A program made the position numbers and the translations under genes. A stretch of DNA of 41,420 nt, from positions 1 through 41,420 of the forward strand of contig NZ_AKJF01000130.1 of NCBI RefSeq assembly GCF_000282475.1. Direction: 5' to 3'. The notes below the pieces were generated by a model that was given only the letters and a program-made list of their open reading frames with translations, was not told the DNA's origin and searched no databases. Origin of the DNA: Pseudomonas sp. GM78 (GTDB lineage: Bacteria; Pseudomonadota; Gammaproteobacteria; Pseudomonadales; Pseudomonadaceae). Positions 1 to 9,048 of the stretch are shown in pieces. How positions within the stretch are numbered: the first letter of the stretch is position 1; each line of letters starts with the position of its first letter.

Positions 1-12
1 GCTTTTCAAAGT

Positions 13-70
13 GAGTCGCCGTAAGGGCGAAACCATAAGCCGCCGTTACCGCAGCAACGGATATGTACTC
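13..70 (+). repeat. Dispersed Pseudomonas repeat, left end copy
   Basis: A 58-bp segment starting GAGTCGCCGTAAGGGCGAAA and ending GGATATGTACTC. The same segment, in inverted orientation and with five mismatches, lies at 41324-41381. I recall this as a multi-copy intergenic repeat in fluorescens-group genomes; that part is memory, while the two copies are visible here. The remaining bases up to 127 hold only a short GGCC-AAA-GGCC hairpin near 89-105, without a T-run, and no gene. Confidence 0.7.
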
Positions 71-127
71 AATCCACCAAGAACCTGGTCGGCCCAAAGG
101 CCGCCAAGTCCAAGACCAAACCGAGGA

Positions 128-2785
128 TCAAGCCAGGCTCTTGCTGACCACCTCAAACACATCACTCGACAATTGCCCCGAACCCCGAATCCGCTCCAAC
201 TCCCCTTTCATCAACGCCTGACGAGCATCATCGTATTTGCGCCAGCGCGTCAAAGGCGCCAACTGCCGGGAAGCAATCTGCGGATTGAAGCCATTCAACT
301 CGATCACCAGATCCGCCAGGAAGCGATACCCGGAGCCATCCGCCGCATGGAAGTTGACCAGATTCTGCCCGGCGAACGCGCCGATCAGCGCCCGCACCTT
401 GTTCGGGTTCTTGATGTTGAACGCCGGGTGCTGCATCAATGCCTTGACCCGATCCAGGCCACCCGGCAGCACACTGCCGGCCTGGACGCTGAACCACTGG
501 TCCATGACCAGCGGGTTGTCCTTGAAGTGCTCGGCGAAGCTGGCCAGGGCCTTGGCTTTCTGCTGTTCGAACGGCGAGTTGACCAACACGGCGAGCGCAG
601 TCAGGCGTTCGGTCATGTTGTCGCAGGCATCGAACTGTTCCAGCGTCGCCGCCAGGACTTCAGGTTTGCCGCTGAGCATCAGGTACGACAGCGCGATATT
701 CTGCAAGGCGCGACGGGCGAAATGCTCGGCTTCGGCCACGTAGGGGGTCTGCTTCGACAGCTCGCGGTTGGCCTGGTAACGCAGCCACAAGCCTTCGAAC
801 AACGCATCGGCCAGTTGCTTGCGGGCAAACTCGCGGGCGGTGTGAATCGCCTCGACATCGGCCACTTCGCTGATTTCCGTCAGGTACGCTTCGCTTGGCA
901 GCGAGAGCATTTCGGCGACCATCGCCTGATCCAGCGTCTCGTCGGACAGCACGGTACGCAAGGCCGAAACCAGACGCTGATCCAGCACCAGCGCTTCACC
1001 CTTTTGCTGCTGGGCGATCAGTTCCTGCAGCACCTGCACCGACAGTTGCTGACCGGCATCCCAACGATTGAAACCGTCGCTGTCGTGCTGCATCAGGAAC
1101 ATCAGTTGGTCGCGGTTGTACGGGAAGCTCAGCTTCACCGGCGCCGAGAAACCGCGCAGCAACGACGGCAGCGGCTGTTCGGCGATGTCGACGAAGGTGA
1201 ACGTCTGCTCGGCTTCGGTCACCGAAAGGACCCGGGAAGTCCCTTGTGCCGACGCTTCACCGGCAAGACGCAGGGCAATTTCACCGCCCTGGCTATCGAG
1301 CAGGCCGAGTTCGACCGGAATCACGAACGGCAGTTTTTCAACCTTGTCCGGGGTTGGCGGACAGCTCTGGCGGAAGGTCAGGCTGTAGGTTTTCGCGGCG
1401 GCGTCATAAGACTCGCTGACCGCCAAACGAGGTGTACCGGCCTGGCTGTACCAGCGCTTGAACTGGGTCAGGTCGACACCATTGGCATCTTCCATGGCCT
1501 TGATGAAGTCATCGCAGGTCACGGCCTGGCCGTCATGGCGTTCGAAATACAGGTCGCTGCCCTTACGGAAGCCTTCGGCGCCGAGCAGGGTGTGGATCAT
1601 GCCGACCACTTCCGAACCCTTTTCGTACACGGTCAGGGTGTAGAAGTTGGAGATCTCGATGAAGCTGTCCGGACGTACCGCGTGAGCCATGGGGCCGGCG
1701 TCTTCGGCAAACTGGTGGGTACGCAGGTAGGCTACGTCCTGGATGCGCTTGACCGTCGCCGAGTTCATGTCGGCGGAGAAGCCGGAATCGCGGAACACCG
1801 TGAAGCCTTCCTTGAGCGACAACTGGAACCAGTCGCGGCAGGTCACGCGGTTGCCCGACCAGTTGTGGAAATACTCGTGGGCAACGATGGCCTCGACCCG
1901 CTGGTGCGCGGCGTCGGTGGCGGTTTCGGCCTTCGCCAGCACGGCGCTGGAGTTGAAGATGTTGAGCCCCTTGTTCTCCATGGCGCCCATGTTGAAGTCG
2001 TTCACGGCAACGATCATGAAGATGTCCAGGTCGTACTCGCGACCGTAGACCTCTTCATCCCAGCGCATGGATTTCTTCAGGCTGTTCATGGCGTGCTGGC
2101 ACTTGTCGATGTTTTCCGGCTCGACATAAATGCGCAGCGCTACATTGCGTTCGGTCATGGTGGTGAAGCTGTCTTCGAAGCACCACAAATCACCGGCCAC
2201 CAGCGCAAACAGGTACGCCGGTTTCTTGAACGGGTCTTCCCAGGTCGCCCAGTGCCGGCCGTCTTCGCCAGGACCTGAGGCAATCGGGTTGCCGTTGGAC
2301 AGCAGCACCGGGTAGCTGTGCTGCTCGGCGACCACCGTGGTGGTGAACGTGCTCATCACGTCCGGACGGTCGAGGTAATAGGTGATCTTGCGGAAGCCTT
2401 CGGCCTCGCACTGGGTGCAGAACATCGTGCCGGACTTGTACAGGCCTTCCAGCGCGGTGTTGGTTTCCGGGTGGATCCTGACGCTGGTATCGACCGTGAA
2501 TGTAGTGCTGGTCGGCTGCAGGGTCAGGTGATTCTCGGTCAGCTGGTAGTCAGCGATGCCCAGCTCGCGATCGGCCAAGTTCACCGACAGCAATTCCAGC
2601 TGCTGGCCATCGAGCACCAGCGGCGGCAGGCCCGGGCCGCGCTCGGGATTGCGGCGCATCACCAGTTGCGCATGGACCAGGCTGTGGTCCTCGAACAACT
2701 CGAAGGTCAGGTGCGTTTCGTCGATCAGGTACTCGGGCGCCTGATAGTCCTTGAGGTAGATCATCTTCGGTTGTTCGGTGCGCAT
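128..2785 (-). CDS. pepN: Aminopeptidase N (M1 zinc metallopeptidase)
   Basis: An 885-aa cytosolic M1 aminopeptidase that removes N-terminal residues from peptides during protein turnover. The exopeptidase motif GAMEN is at 267-271. The zinc site HEYFH is at 303-307, with the third ligand Glu326 18 residues further on. A Tyr in YEKGSEV near 388 fits the catalytic Tyr of the family. The length equals that of other Pseudomonas PepN proteins. The ATG at 2785 is preceded by AAGGA at a good distance and gives the usual MRTEQP start. It lies 10 nt behind DUF2797 and is the last gene of the nadK operon. It ends 128 nt from the window edge. Confidence 0.97.
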   Translation of the reverse strand: MRTEQPKMIYLKDYQAPEYLIDETHLTFELFEDHSLVHAQLVMRRNPERGPGLPPLVLDGQQLELLSVNLADRELGIADYQLTENHLTLQPTSTTFTVDTSVRIHPETNTALEGLYKSGTMFCTQCEAEGFRKITYYLDRPDVMSTFTTTVVAEQHSYPVLLSNGNPIASGPGEDGRHWATWEDPFKKPAYLFALVAGDLWCFEDSFTTMTERNVALRIYVEPENIDKCQHAMNSLKKSMRWDEEVYGREYDLDIFMIVAVNDFNMGAMENKGLNIFNSSAVLAKAETATDAAHQRVEAIVAHEYFHNWSGNRVTCRDWFQLSLKEGFTVFRDSGFSADMNSATVKRIQDVAYLRTHQFAEDAGPMAHAVRPDSFIEISNFYTLTVYEKGSEVVGMIHTLLGAEGFRKGSDLYFERHDGQAVTCDDFIKAMEDANGVDLTQFKRWYSQAGTPRLAVSESYDAAAKTYSLTFRQSCPPTPDKVEKLPFVIPVELGLLDSQGGEIALRLAGEASAQGTSRVLSVTEAEQTFTFVDIAEQPLPSLLRGFSAPVKLSFPYNRDQLMFLMQHDSDGFNRWDAGQQLSVQVLQELIAQQQKGEALVLDQRLVSALRTVLSDETLDQAMVAEMLSLPSEAYLTEISEVADVEAIHTAREFARKQLADALFEGLWLRYQANRELSKQTPYVAEAEHFARRALQNIALSYLMLSGKPEVLAATLEQFDACDNMTERLTALAVLVNSPFEQQKAKALASFAEHFKDNPLVMDQWFSVQAGSVLPGGLDRVKALMQHPAFNIKNPNKVRALIGAFAGQNLVNFHAADGSGYRFLADLVIELNGFNPQIASRQLAPLTRWRKYDDARQALMKGELERIRGSGQLSSDVFEVVSKSLA

Positions 2786-2795
2786 GCTGGAGTCC

Positions 2796-3626
2796 TTAAC
2801 TATGCACGGCGAGCTGATAAGCCGTGTATTTACGAATGTTGATCACGCCGGTGTCGAAAATCAGGTATTGGCCCTTGATCCCCATCAGCGTGCCTTCGGC
2901 AATCGGGTTCTTGTCCAGGTTGAAGCTGACGATTTTCGCCGGATACTGCTCGACCGGAAAGCGGATTTCCAGCGGTTCGACGTCGGCAATAGTCTGGATC
3001 GCCTGTAGGCCAAATCGTTCCTGCAAGCCTTGCAGGCCCTCGGCGCAGCTGTCGAACAACTGATCCCGGATCTGTGGCAAATCCACCGATACCGCATCGC
3101 CCTTGAGCAAGGCACGCCAATTGGTCTTGTCCGCCACCTGGCTACGAAACAGGTCTTCGACGAAGCCCGATTGCTGGCGGGTCGCAACGCGCATGATCGG
3201 CAACGCCTGGCTGGCGCCCTGGTCGATCCAGCGGGTCGGCAGCTGGGTGGCGCGGGTGATCCCGACTTTCACCCCGGAGGAATTCGACAGGTAAACGATG
3301 TGATCGGTCATGCAGAACGTCTGGCCCCACTCCGGCTCCCGGCAGGTGCCGGCGTCGAAATGGCAGCGTTCCGGGCTCATGATGCACACGTCACACTGGG
3401 CCAGCTTGGTCATGCACGGATAGCAGTAACCCTGGCTGAAACTGGTTTTGGTCTTGCGCCCGCAATGGGTGCAGTGGATCGCCCCCAGGTATTCCAGGCG
3501 CACCGTGGTGCCGATCAATGGATTGACCGGAACCTCGACGTCGCCCAGGCGAAAGGCATATTGCACGTTCGGCCCGTCCAGGCGCGCCGACATTTTGCTA
3601 ATTGAACCGCGGCCAATCTCGATCAA
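2796..3626 (-). CDS. DUF2797 protein, zinc-ribbon plus GIY-YIG-like motif
   Basis: A 276-aa conserved gammaproteobacterial protein of unknown function (DUF2797). Two Cys clusters are visible: CTHCGRKTK followed by CYPC, then CDVC followed by C and H residues. They look like zinc-binding ribbons near residues 50-100. The segment HIVYLSNSSGVKVGIT followed by PTRW resembles the start of a GIY-YIG nuclease fold; this is an inference from pattern only. The start is taken as the TTG at 3626, because it overlaps the stop of the preceding gene (ATTGA) and yields the family-typical N-terminus MIEIGRGSISKM. The first ATG would be at 3597. It is translationally coupled to DUF1315 and followed 10 nt later by pepN. 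Confidence 0.88.
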   Translation of the reverse strand: MIEIGRGSISKMSARLDGPNVQYAFRLGDVEVPVNPLIGTTVRLEYLGAIHCTHCGRKTKTSFSQGYCYPCMTKLAQCDVCIMSPERCHFDAGTCREPEWGQTFCMTDHIVYLSNSSGVKVGITRATQLPTRWIDQGASQALPIMRVATRQQSGFVEDLFRSQVADKTNWRALLKGDAVSVDLPQIRDQLFDSCAEGLQGLQERFGLQAIQTIADVEPLEIRFPVEQYPAKIVSFNLDKNPIAEGTLMGIKGQYLIFDTGVINIRKYTAYQLAVHS

Positions 3627-3883
3627 TGGATGGCATCCGACTTGAACAGGATATTGGGCACTTGGATCGATTTGGAGCTGCATTCCTGCGGGCCCATGTA
3701 GCCAGTACGCTCTTCTTCAGGCAGGTTGTTGATTTCCCAGGCGATCATCGCTTGCAGCGACAGTTCGCGTTGATCGGCGGTGAGCTTGCCACCGTCGGAC
3801 CATTTACCGATTTCCACCGCCAGTTTCAGGCTTTGGTAGATATCCGGGGTGATGTTCTTGATCATTTCGTTAAAAGAGGACAT
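3623..3883 (-). CDS. DUF1315 family protein (YeaC-like)
   Basis: A small 86-aa cytosolic protein of the DUF1315 family, to which E. coli YeaC belongs. The function is unknown. The conserved stretch LKLAVEIGKWSDGGKLT and the central LQAMIAWE are present. It lies 34 nt after the rhomboid gene and its stop overlaps the TTG start of DUF2797 by 4 nt, so it is part of the nadK-pepN operon. No signal peptide or membrane segment is seen. Confidence 0.9.
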   Translation of the reverse strand: MSSFNEMIKNITPDIYQSLKLAVEIGKWSDGGKLTADQRELSLQAMIAWEINNLPEEERTGYMGPQECSSKSIQVPNILFKSDAIH

Positions 3884-3917
3884 TGGGTCTCCGCGCTCTT
3901 TGAATCACATAACAGTT

Positions 3918-4787
3918 TTAGGCGGCCAGTTTACGGCGGTTGTACAAACCACCCAACAAACCGGTCAAGCATCCGACGAGCAGCCCGCCGACGTGGGCCG
4001 CGTTGGCAATTTCGCCGAAGCCGATCATCGAGACCAGCCCGGACAGGCACAGCAGCAGCCATATCAGCATCATCGCCAACACCCCACGGGGCAGGCGATA
4101 GGCGCTGTTGGGTGACAAAACCTGAAAAATCCAGCAGTGCCCGAGCAGGCCGTACAGCACCCCGGACAACCCGCCGAACAGGGTCGGCCCGCTGAACACG
4201 AACTGGGCATAGTTGGACACGAGGCTGAACAACAGGGTCAGGCCGATGAGGTTGATACTGCCCTGGCGCGATTCGATACGTCGCCCCAGCTCCCAATACC
4301 ACATGCCGTTCATAGCCAGGTGCAGGATGCCGAAGTGAATCAGCATCGGGGTCACCAGGCGCCACCACTGCCCCGCCGCCAGGCTGTCGGCCAGTGGCAC
4401 GAAATGGATGTACTCGCCGACCACGCGAAAATCGAGAAACGTCAGCCAGCGCAGGGTGCTCAGGTTATCGCCCAGCAGCGTCAGCGCGCCGACGGCCAGG
4501 GTCAGCAGCAGCACCGCCGCAGTGGCTTTGCCATGGCGAACCTGATCGGCGAAGTTCGGCCGGCGAGTCGACTGTGCGATGGGAATGTCGAGTTTGTGCT
4601 CCGGATCGCCTTCGGGATAGCGTTCGTACAACACGCGCACGTCGTCGCTGATGTTGGCCGGCACCCAGAGCACCTGCTCGCCCGCTTCTTCGCTGACCCG
4701 ATGCGGCACCTGCATGCGTTGCAGCAGCTTGACGAAACCGCTCAGATCCACCGCCAGCGGCAGGCGCAACACTGCGACGCGGCTCAT
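3918..4787 (-). CDS. Rhomboid-family intramembrane serine protease (GlpG-like)
   Basis: A 289-aa inner-membrane protease. An N-terminal soluble domain (about 1-85) resembles the GlpG cytoplasmic domain. Six or so hydrophobic segments follow. The catalytic Ser208 lies in GLSG (206-209) and His265 in AAHVGG. Asn160 in HFGILHLAMNG matches the oxyanion-side His/Asn helix of GlpG. All catalytic residues are kept, so it should be active on transmembrane substrates. The start ATG overlaps the phosphoesterase stop by 4 nt (ATGA). It corresponds to the rhomboid gene I recall in the same operon in P. aeruginosa. Confidence 0.94.
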   Translation of the reverse strand: MSRVAVLRLPLAVDLSGFVKLLQRMQVPHRVSEEAGEQVLWVPANISDDVRVLYERYPEGDPEHKLDIPIAQSTRRPNFADQVRHGKATAAVLLLTLAVGALTLLGDNLSTLRWLTFLDFRVVGEYIHFVPLADSLAAGQWWRLVTPMLIHFGILHLAMNGMWYWELGRRIESRQGSINLIGLTLLFSLVSNYAQFVFSGPTLFGGLSGVLYGLLGHCWIFQVLSPNSAYRLPRGVLAMMLIWLLLCLSGLVSMIGFGEIANAAHVGGLLVGCLTGLLGGLYNRRKLAA

Positions 4788-5755
4788 TGCAACACCTCCG
4801 GCCGCTCGACATCGACCCAGACGAACTTGTGCGGGTCGAGCCGGGTTTCCTGGTCCAGTCGATAGGCCACCAGTTTTCCGTAAAGCACCGCACTATAGTC
4901 CAGGCACGCCAGGTTCGGGCGAATCGGCGCCGGTTTGCCGCTGCGCCAATAATGGCCGACGAACAGCAACGGCTCATCGGCGCCGTAGCGCAGCAAGTTG
5001 TTTTTTTCGGTTGACGACAGTGGCGTTCGGGCCACCGGATCGGGCAAGGCGTCGGGCTGGAACACGATGTCTCCGTAGGTTTGCGGATCGTCTTCCCAGA
5101 ATTTGGTACGGAAGAACGAGCGTGTCAGACCGTCGCCGCTGGTCATGGTCAGGCCATGGGGCAGGCGCATGTCGGTGCCGCGCAACAGGCGGTCGAACAC
5201 CGTGCAGGCGAAACTGCCGGGTACGGCCGAGGACTGGAGGAAGTGCTCATCGACGCAGCCATCGGGGAACAATGCCCGCAGCGGTTCGATCAACCCGGCA
5301 TCCCAACAGGCATGTACCACCCGGAAGCGCCCGGCATCGATAAACAACGGCAGTTCATAGAACCACTGCTGGAAGTCATGCCAGTCCGCCGGATGGTGTT
5401 CGAACTGGGTCAAGGTCTCATGCAACAGGCGCGCATGGCGCGGGGTGTGCTCGCGCACGTACTGCTTGCCGCTGCCGGGCAATGCCGGGGTCACCCAGCC
5501 CAGGGCGTTGAACTCATGGTTACCCATGATGCACAGCGCCTGGCCGGCCTCGACCATGTCGTGGACGATGTGCAGCGCCTCGCGAATCCGTGGGCCGCGG
5601 TCGATGATGTCGCCGACGAACACCGCCATGCGCGAGGCATGGCGCCAGACGCCGGCTTGCTTGTGATAACCGAGCCGGTCGAGCAAGTGCTCAAGGGTAA
5701 GAGCGCAACCGTGCACGTCACCGATCAGGTCGTAGCTACGCGCGGGATCGAGCAT
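4784..5755 (-). CDS. Calcineurin-like metallophosphoesterase
   Basis: A 323-aa two-metal phosphoesterase of the Ser/Thr protein phosphatase/ApaH superfamily. Metal-binding motifs are complete: GDVHG (Asp13, His15), GDIIDRG (48-54), GNHE (78-81) and a later VVHACWD. The substrate cannot be told from sequence; a phosphoprotein or a dinucleotide polyphosphate is possible. The start is set at the ATG at 5755 because it overlaps the nadK stop by one base (TGATG) and puts GDVHG at the usual distance from the N-terminus. A longer reading from 5806 lies inside nadK and is not needed. Confidence 0.93.
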   Translation of the reverse strand: MLDPARSYDLIGDVHGCALTLEHLLDRLGYHKQAGVWRHASRMAVFVGDIIDRGPRIREALHIVHDMVEAGQALCIMGNHEFNALGWVTPALPGSGKQYVREHTPRHARLLHETLTQFEHHPADWHDFQQWFYELPLFIDAGRFRVVHACWDAGLIEPLRALFPDGCVDEHFLQSSAVPGSFACTVFDRLLRGTDMRLPHGLTMTSGDGLTRSFFRTKFWEDDPQTYGDIVFQPDALPDPVARTPLSSTEKNNLLRYGADEPLLFVGHYWRSGKPAPIRPNLACLDYSAVLYGKLVAYRLDQETRLDPHKFVWVDVERPEVLQ

Positions 5756-6645
5756 CAGTCGCCTCCACCACCCAACCTGCTGCCCCAACCAAGCTTGGTC
5801 CGGCACACTTCATAGTAGTTGTGGTCGAGCGGGTGGATCAGCCGCAACTTCTGGGCTTTCTTGCTGATGGTGATGGTGTCGCCGGGCGCACAGGTAAAGT
5901 GGTTCTGCCCGTCACACGAGACTTGCGGGTAAATCTGCATATCCTTGGACACGACGATTTTCAGCTCACTGTTGCCATCGACCACAATCGGCCTGCCTGA
6001 CAAGGTATGGGGGTACATCGGCACAATCACAATAGCGTCGAGCTTGGGATGCATGATCGGGCCACCGGCAGAGAGCGCATAGGCCGTGGAGCCGGTGGGC
6101 GTGGAGACGATCAGGCCGTCGGCCTTCTGGCTGCAGACGAACTGGCCGTCGATGTACAGTTCGAACTCGATCATGCGCGTCGACTTGCCGGGGTGCAGCA
6201 CCACATCGTTCAGCGCATCGCCCTGGCCAATGGCTTCGGCGTGGCGACGCACTTCCGCTTGCAGCAGAAAGCGGTTTTCCACCAGATAGTGGCCATCGAG
6301 CACTTCGGCGACCTTGATTTCCAGCTCATCGGGGCGGATGTCGGTGAGAAAACCCAGGCTACCGCGGTTGATGCCGAGCACCGGGATATTGTGCTTGGCC
6401 AGCGCACGGGCAGCGCCAAGCAGACTGCCATCACCGCCGACCACGATGACCATGTCACAGACCTCACCGAGCATCTTGCGCGACGAGGTCTGCAGGCCGT
6501 GGCCCGGCAGGACTTCGGCAATGGTGTCTTCGAGGATCACGTGCAGGTGACGATCGAGCAGAAAGCGTTTCAGTCGGCGGACGGTATCCAGCACCTGGGA
6601 ACTGCCCAGGCGTCCGATGATGCCGATATTGCGAAATTGCTCCAT
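5755..6645 (-). CDS. nadK: NAD kinase
   Basis: A 296-aa ATP/polyphosphate-dependent NAD kinase that makes NADP in the cytosol. GGDGS (70-74) is the conserved catalytic/phosphate motif, followed by GINRGSLGFLTD. A TPTGSTAY motif near 185 completes the nucleotide site. The start at 6645 (MEQFRNIGIIGR) gives the standard length; an upstream in-frame Met at 6678 adds 11 atypical residues. It is the first gene of the six-gene operon ending with pepN. The 111-nt gap to the divergent DUF1853 gene should hold both promoters. Confidence 0.97.
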   Translation of the reverse strand: MEQFRNIGIIGRLGSSQVLDTVRRLKRFLLDRHLHVILEDTIAEVLPGHGLQTSSRKMLGEVCDMVIVVGGDGSLLGAARALAKHNIPVLGINRGSLGFLTDIRPDELEIKVAEVLDGHYLVENRFLLQAEVRRHAEAIGQGDALNDVVLHPGKSTRMIEFELYIDGQFVCSQKADGLIVSTPTGSTAYALSAGGPIMHPKLDAIVIVPMYPHTLSGRPIVVDGNSELKIVVSKDMQIYPQVSCDGQNHFTCAPGDTITISKKAQKLRLIHPLDHNYYEVCRTKLGWGSRLGGGGD

Positions 6646-6756
6646 GGGGACCCTAAGCTCAGCGACGGCGAAAAGCACGATTATGGGTGAAAGCGCGGCA
6701 TAGACAAAATCCTTTCAGCCTCAAGGTGTCCTCACGATTCGGGCTATGCTCGCAAG

Positions 6757-7707
6757 ATGATCCTATTTCCAGATTTGCTGCAGTTACCCCACCAGTTGCG
6801 CCACCCCGAAGTGCGTGATCTGGCGTGGGTCATCCTCGCCCCGCCGATGCTCAGCGCCACGCCCTGGCCGCAACGTCATCCGCTGGCCGGCAGCGACTGG
6901 GTGCAGGCCCCGGAACACTTGGAAACCTGGCTGCGAAAACTCGACCGGGACAGTTATGGCTTGCTGCACTGGCTGGCTCAGGCCCGGACCCGACGCCTGG
7001 GCCTGTATTATGAACGGCTTTGGCAGTTTGCCGTGCAGCATGCGCCCGGTATCGAGTTGATTGCCGCCAACATGCCGATCCGCCGCGAAGGTCACACCCT
7101 GGGCGAGCTGGACATGCTATTGCGCGATCGCGACGGCGTGCATCACCTGGAACTGGCGATCAAGCTTTACCTCGGCCCACAAAATGGCGACGGACACGAC
7201 ACCGCGCAGTGGCTCGGCCCGGGTTGCCACGATCGGCTGGACCGCAAACTGGCACACCTGAGCCAGCACCAATTGCCGATCTCCGCGCGCCCGGAGAGCC
7301 GCGAAGTGCTGGCGGCGCTGGATATCCGGCAGTTCAGCGCGCATTTGTGGTTGGGCGGCTATTTGCTCTATCCATGGCCCGGGCAGGCCGCAATGCCCAA
7401 TGGCGCGCATCCACAGCACTTGCGCGGGCGCTGGCTGCATCAAAAGGACTGGACGAAATTCTTCGCGCAGAGTCCGCCCGGCCGCTGGCAACCCCTGCCC
7501 CGCCATGCCTGGCTGGCCCCGGCGCACTACCCCGCCGAGCAGACCTGGGACGCTGAACAGCTGGAGACCTGGCTCAGCGATCTGGAACCGCTGGCGCCAG
7601 CGCAACTGCTGGTGCGCCTGACGGAAAATGCCCACGGTGATTGGGAAGAAGCGGAGCGTTTGTTTCTGGTGTCGGATCTTTGGCCGAATGTGCCGGGGCA
7701 AAGTTGA
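6757..7707 (+). CDS. DUF1853 family protein, possible PD-(D/E)XK fold
   Basis: A 316-aa protein of the DUF1853 family, of unknown role. The segment from about 108 to 140 reads LGELDMLL, then a short gap, then [11 protein letters not shown]. This acidic-hydrophobic-Asp then Glu-x-x-Lys layout is what PD-(D/E)XK nucleases show, so a nuclease-like fold is a fair guess but not proven. It is transcribed divergently from nadK. A REP hairpin follows the stop by about 20 nt. The same neighbour pair is known to me from P. aeruginosa. Confidence 0.9.
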   Translation: MILFPDLLQLPHQLRHPEVRDLAWVILAPPMLSATPWPQRHPLAGSDWVQAPEHLETWLRKLDRDSYGLLHWLAQARTRRLGLYYERLWQFAVQHAPGIELIAANMPIRREGHTLGELDMLLRDRDGVHHLELAIKLYLGPQNGDGHDTAQWLGPGCHDRLDRKLAHLSQHQLPISARPESREVLAALDIRQFSAHLWLGGYLLYPWPGQAAMPNGAHPQHLRGRWLHQKDWTKFFAQSPPGRWQPLPRHAWLAPAHYPAEQTWDAEQLETWLSDLEPLAPAQLLVRLTENAHGDWEEAERLFLVSDLWPNVPGQS

Positions 7708-7729
7708 GTTTCATTGCTGACTGAACTGG

Positions 7730-7809
7730 CCCCATCGCGGGCAAGCCCGCTCCCACAGGGATCTTCGGTGCAAAGAGATCCTGTGGGAGCGGGCTTGCCC
7801 GCGATGGGG
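7730..7809. repeat. REP inverted pair
   Basis: Two ~33-bp arms form a near-perfect long hairpin with an 11-nt loop. The arms begin CCCCATCGCGGGCAAGCCCG and its complement, and have one unpaired G. This is the typical fluorescens-group REP doublet. It lies between the convergent genes DUF1853 and DUF2855. The remaining 80 nt to 7889 show nothing clear. Confidence 0.9.
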
Positions 7810-7889
7810 TCGATTTGATCTGGATGGATAACCACAATGCCCGAACCGCTAAAGTCACCAAAAAACAACAACACCACAACATCACCCCA

Positions 7890-8993
7890 TCACAACCGAA
7901 TCACATGCCCCTCCACCGGCGCGACCTGCCCATGGAACAGGCAAGAAATAACTGCCTGAGCCGCTTCATAACCCTGACTTTCCATCACCTTCAGCAACGG
8001 CGGTTCATTGGCCGCGACTTTGCGGAAAAACTGCCGCAAACCCTCGCCGATGTGCTGACTGACCCCTTCCGGCCCCCAATCGGCATTGCGCTTGCGGATC
8101 TGGATCGGCGCAAAAAAGAACACCGGTTGCGGGCCCTCGATGGCTGTCAATCGGGCCTCATCGGTGCTTTGTGCCGAGCCGGCAAAACAACTGTAGACCA
8201 ACTGCCCGGCGAAATGCCGGTGCACCTGGTCACGCAATTCAAGGTCGCCGGAAAAATCCACATACAGGGTTGGACGATCATTCGGCAGGTTCGCCAAATC
8301 CGCATAAGTCACTGCTCGCTCGTAACAGCCAAGGGCCTCGACAAAGGCTTTGTTGCCGGCTGAGGTCAACGCCACCCGCTCCAGGCCGGGATGATTGCCC
8401 AGGCAGACCGCGGTGCCGTAGGCGGTTTTGCTCGAAGCACTGGAGAACACCAGTCGAGTGGCACCGAAGAACTGCTTGTCCTGCAAAAAGTCCGCGAGCA
8501 TTGAAGAGGTCAGGAACAACGGTTTGAGCAAAATCTGCAGGTTTTCGGTTTCCGCGCTGTAGTACGAATCCCAACTGCAACGGGTGTATTGGTTGTAGGC
8601 CGAGGTCAACCCTTGTCGATGCTCGGCCCCGTCGTAGAAACCACGTTCGGTAACCCGTTCCGGACGCATCCACAGATGGCTGGCAATCGGGAAATACCCG
8701 TAGAAGCGTTCCCCGACCTTGATGCCAGGCACGTCCGAGGCCACGACATCGGCAAAGCCCCAGGCAGGGACATGACCCCAGTCCGCCAAACCTGTAGGAA
8801 AAAAGCCCCAGTAGTTCATCGAATTGCCATAGGCGGCGTAGGTAATGTTATTGGTCGTCAGCGCGCAGCGGTCAATCTTCAAGATTACCTCGCCCGCCGC
8901 CGGAATCAGGCTTCGTTGCACCTGTTCGATCTGGCTTTGGTCCAGGGCGTTTTTACGGGTTATCAGCCGTGTTACCGTAAGTGAACTTTGCAT
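7890..8993 (-). CDS. DUF2855 family protein
   Basis: A 367-aa protein of the DUF2855 family. Its general layout recalls the medium-chain dehydrogenase fold: an N-terminal GEVILKIDRCALTTNNI segment, then VKVGERFYGYFP, then a central segment around residues 180-200. I see no complete GxGxxG nucleotide motif, so activity is unknown. AGGAG lies 8 nt before the ATG. It is divergent from a TetR regulator with only 55 nt between the two starts, so it is the likely target of that repressor. Confidence 0.85.
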   Translation of the reverse strand: MQSSLTVTRLITRKNALDQSQIEQVQRSLIPAAGEVILKIDRCALTTNNITYAAYGNSMNYWGFFPTGLADWGHVPAWGFADVVASDVPGIKVGERFYGYFPIASHLWMRPERVTERGFYDGAEHRQGLTSAYNQYTRCSWDSYYSAETENLQILLKPLFLTSSMLADFLQDKQFFGATRLVFSSASSKTAYGTAVCLGNHPGLERVALTSAGNKAFVEALGCYERAVTYADLANLPNDRPTLYVDFSGDLELRDQVHRHFAGQLVYSCFAGSAQSTDEARLTAIEGPQPVFFFAPIQIRKRNADWGPEGVSQHIGEGLRQFFRKVAANEPPLLKVMESQGYEAAQAVISCLFHGQVAPVEGHVIRL

Positions 8994-9048
8994 CCCTCAG
9001 TCTCCTGCTGCGAAAGTGTGGCGGGTAGCACCAGAGTAATGGCAGCCG

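Noticed and set aside
89-105. Hairpin downstream of pepN as a terminator
   Set aside because: The stem is only 4-6 bp and no T-run follows on the pepN strand.
11-2278. 755-codon open frame on the plus strand
   Set aside because: It lies wholly antisense to pepN. Its protein is Arg/Gln/His-rich without domains, a usual shadow of GC-rich coding DNA. The start reads through the end repeat.
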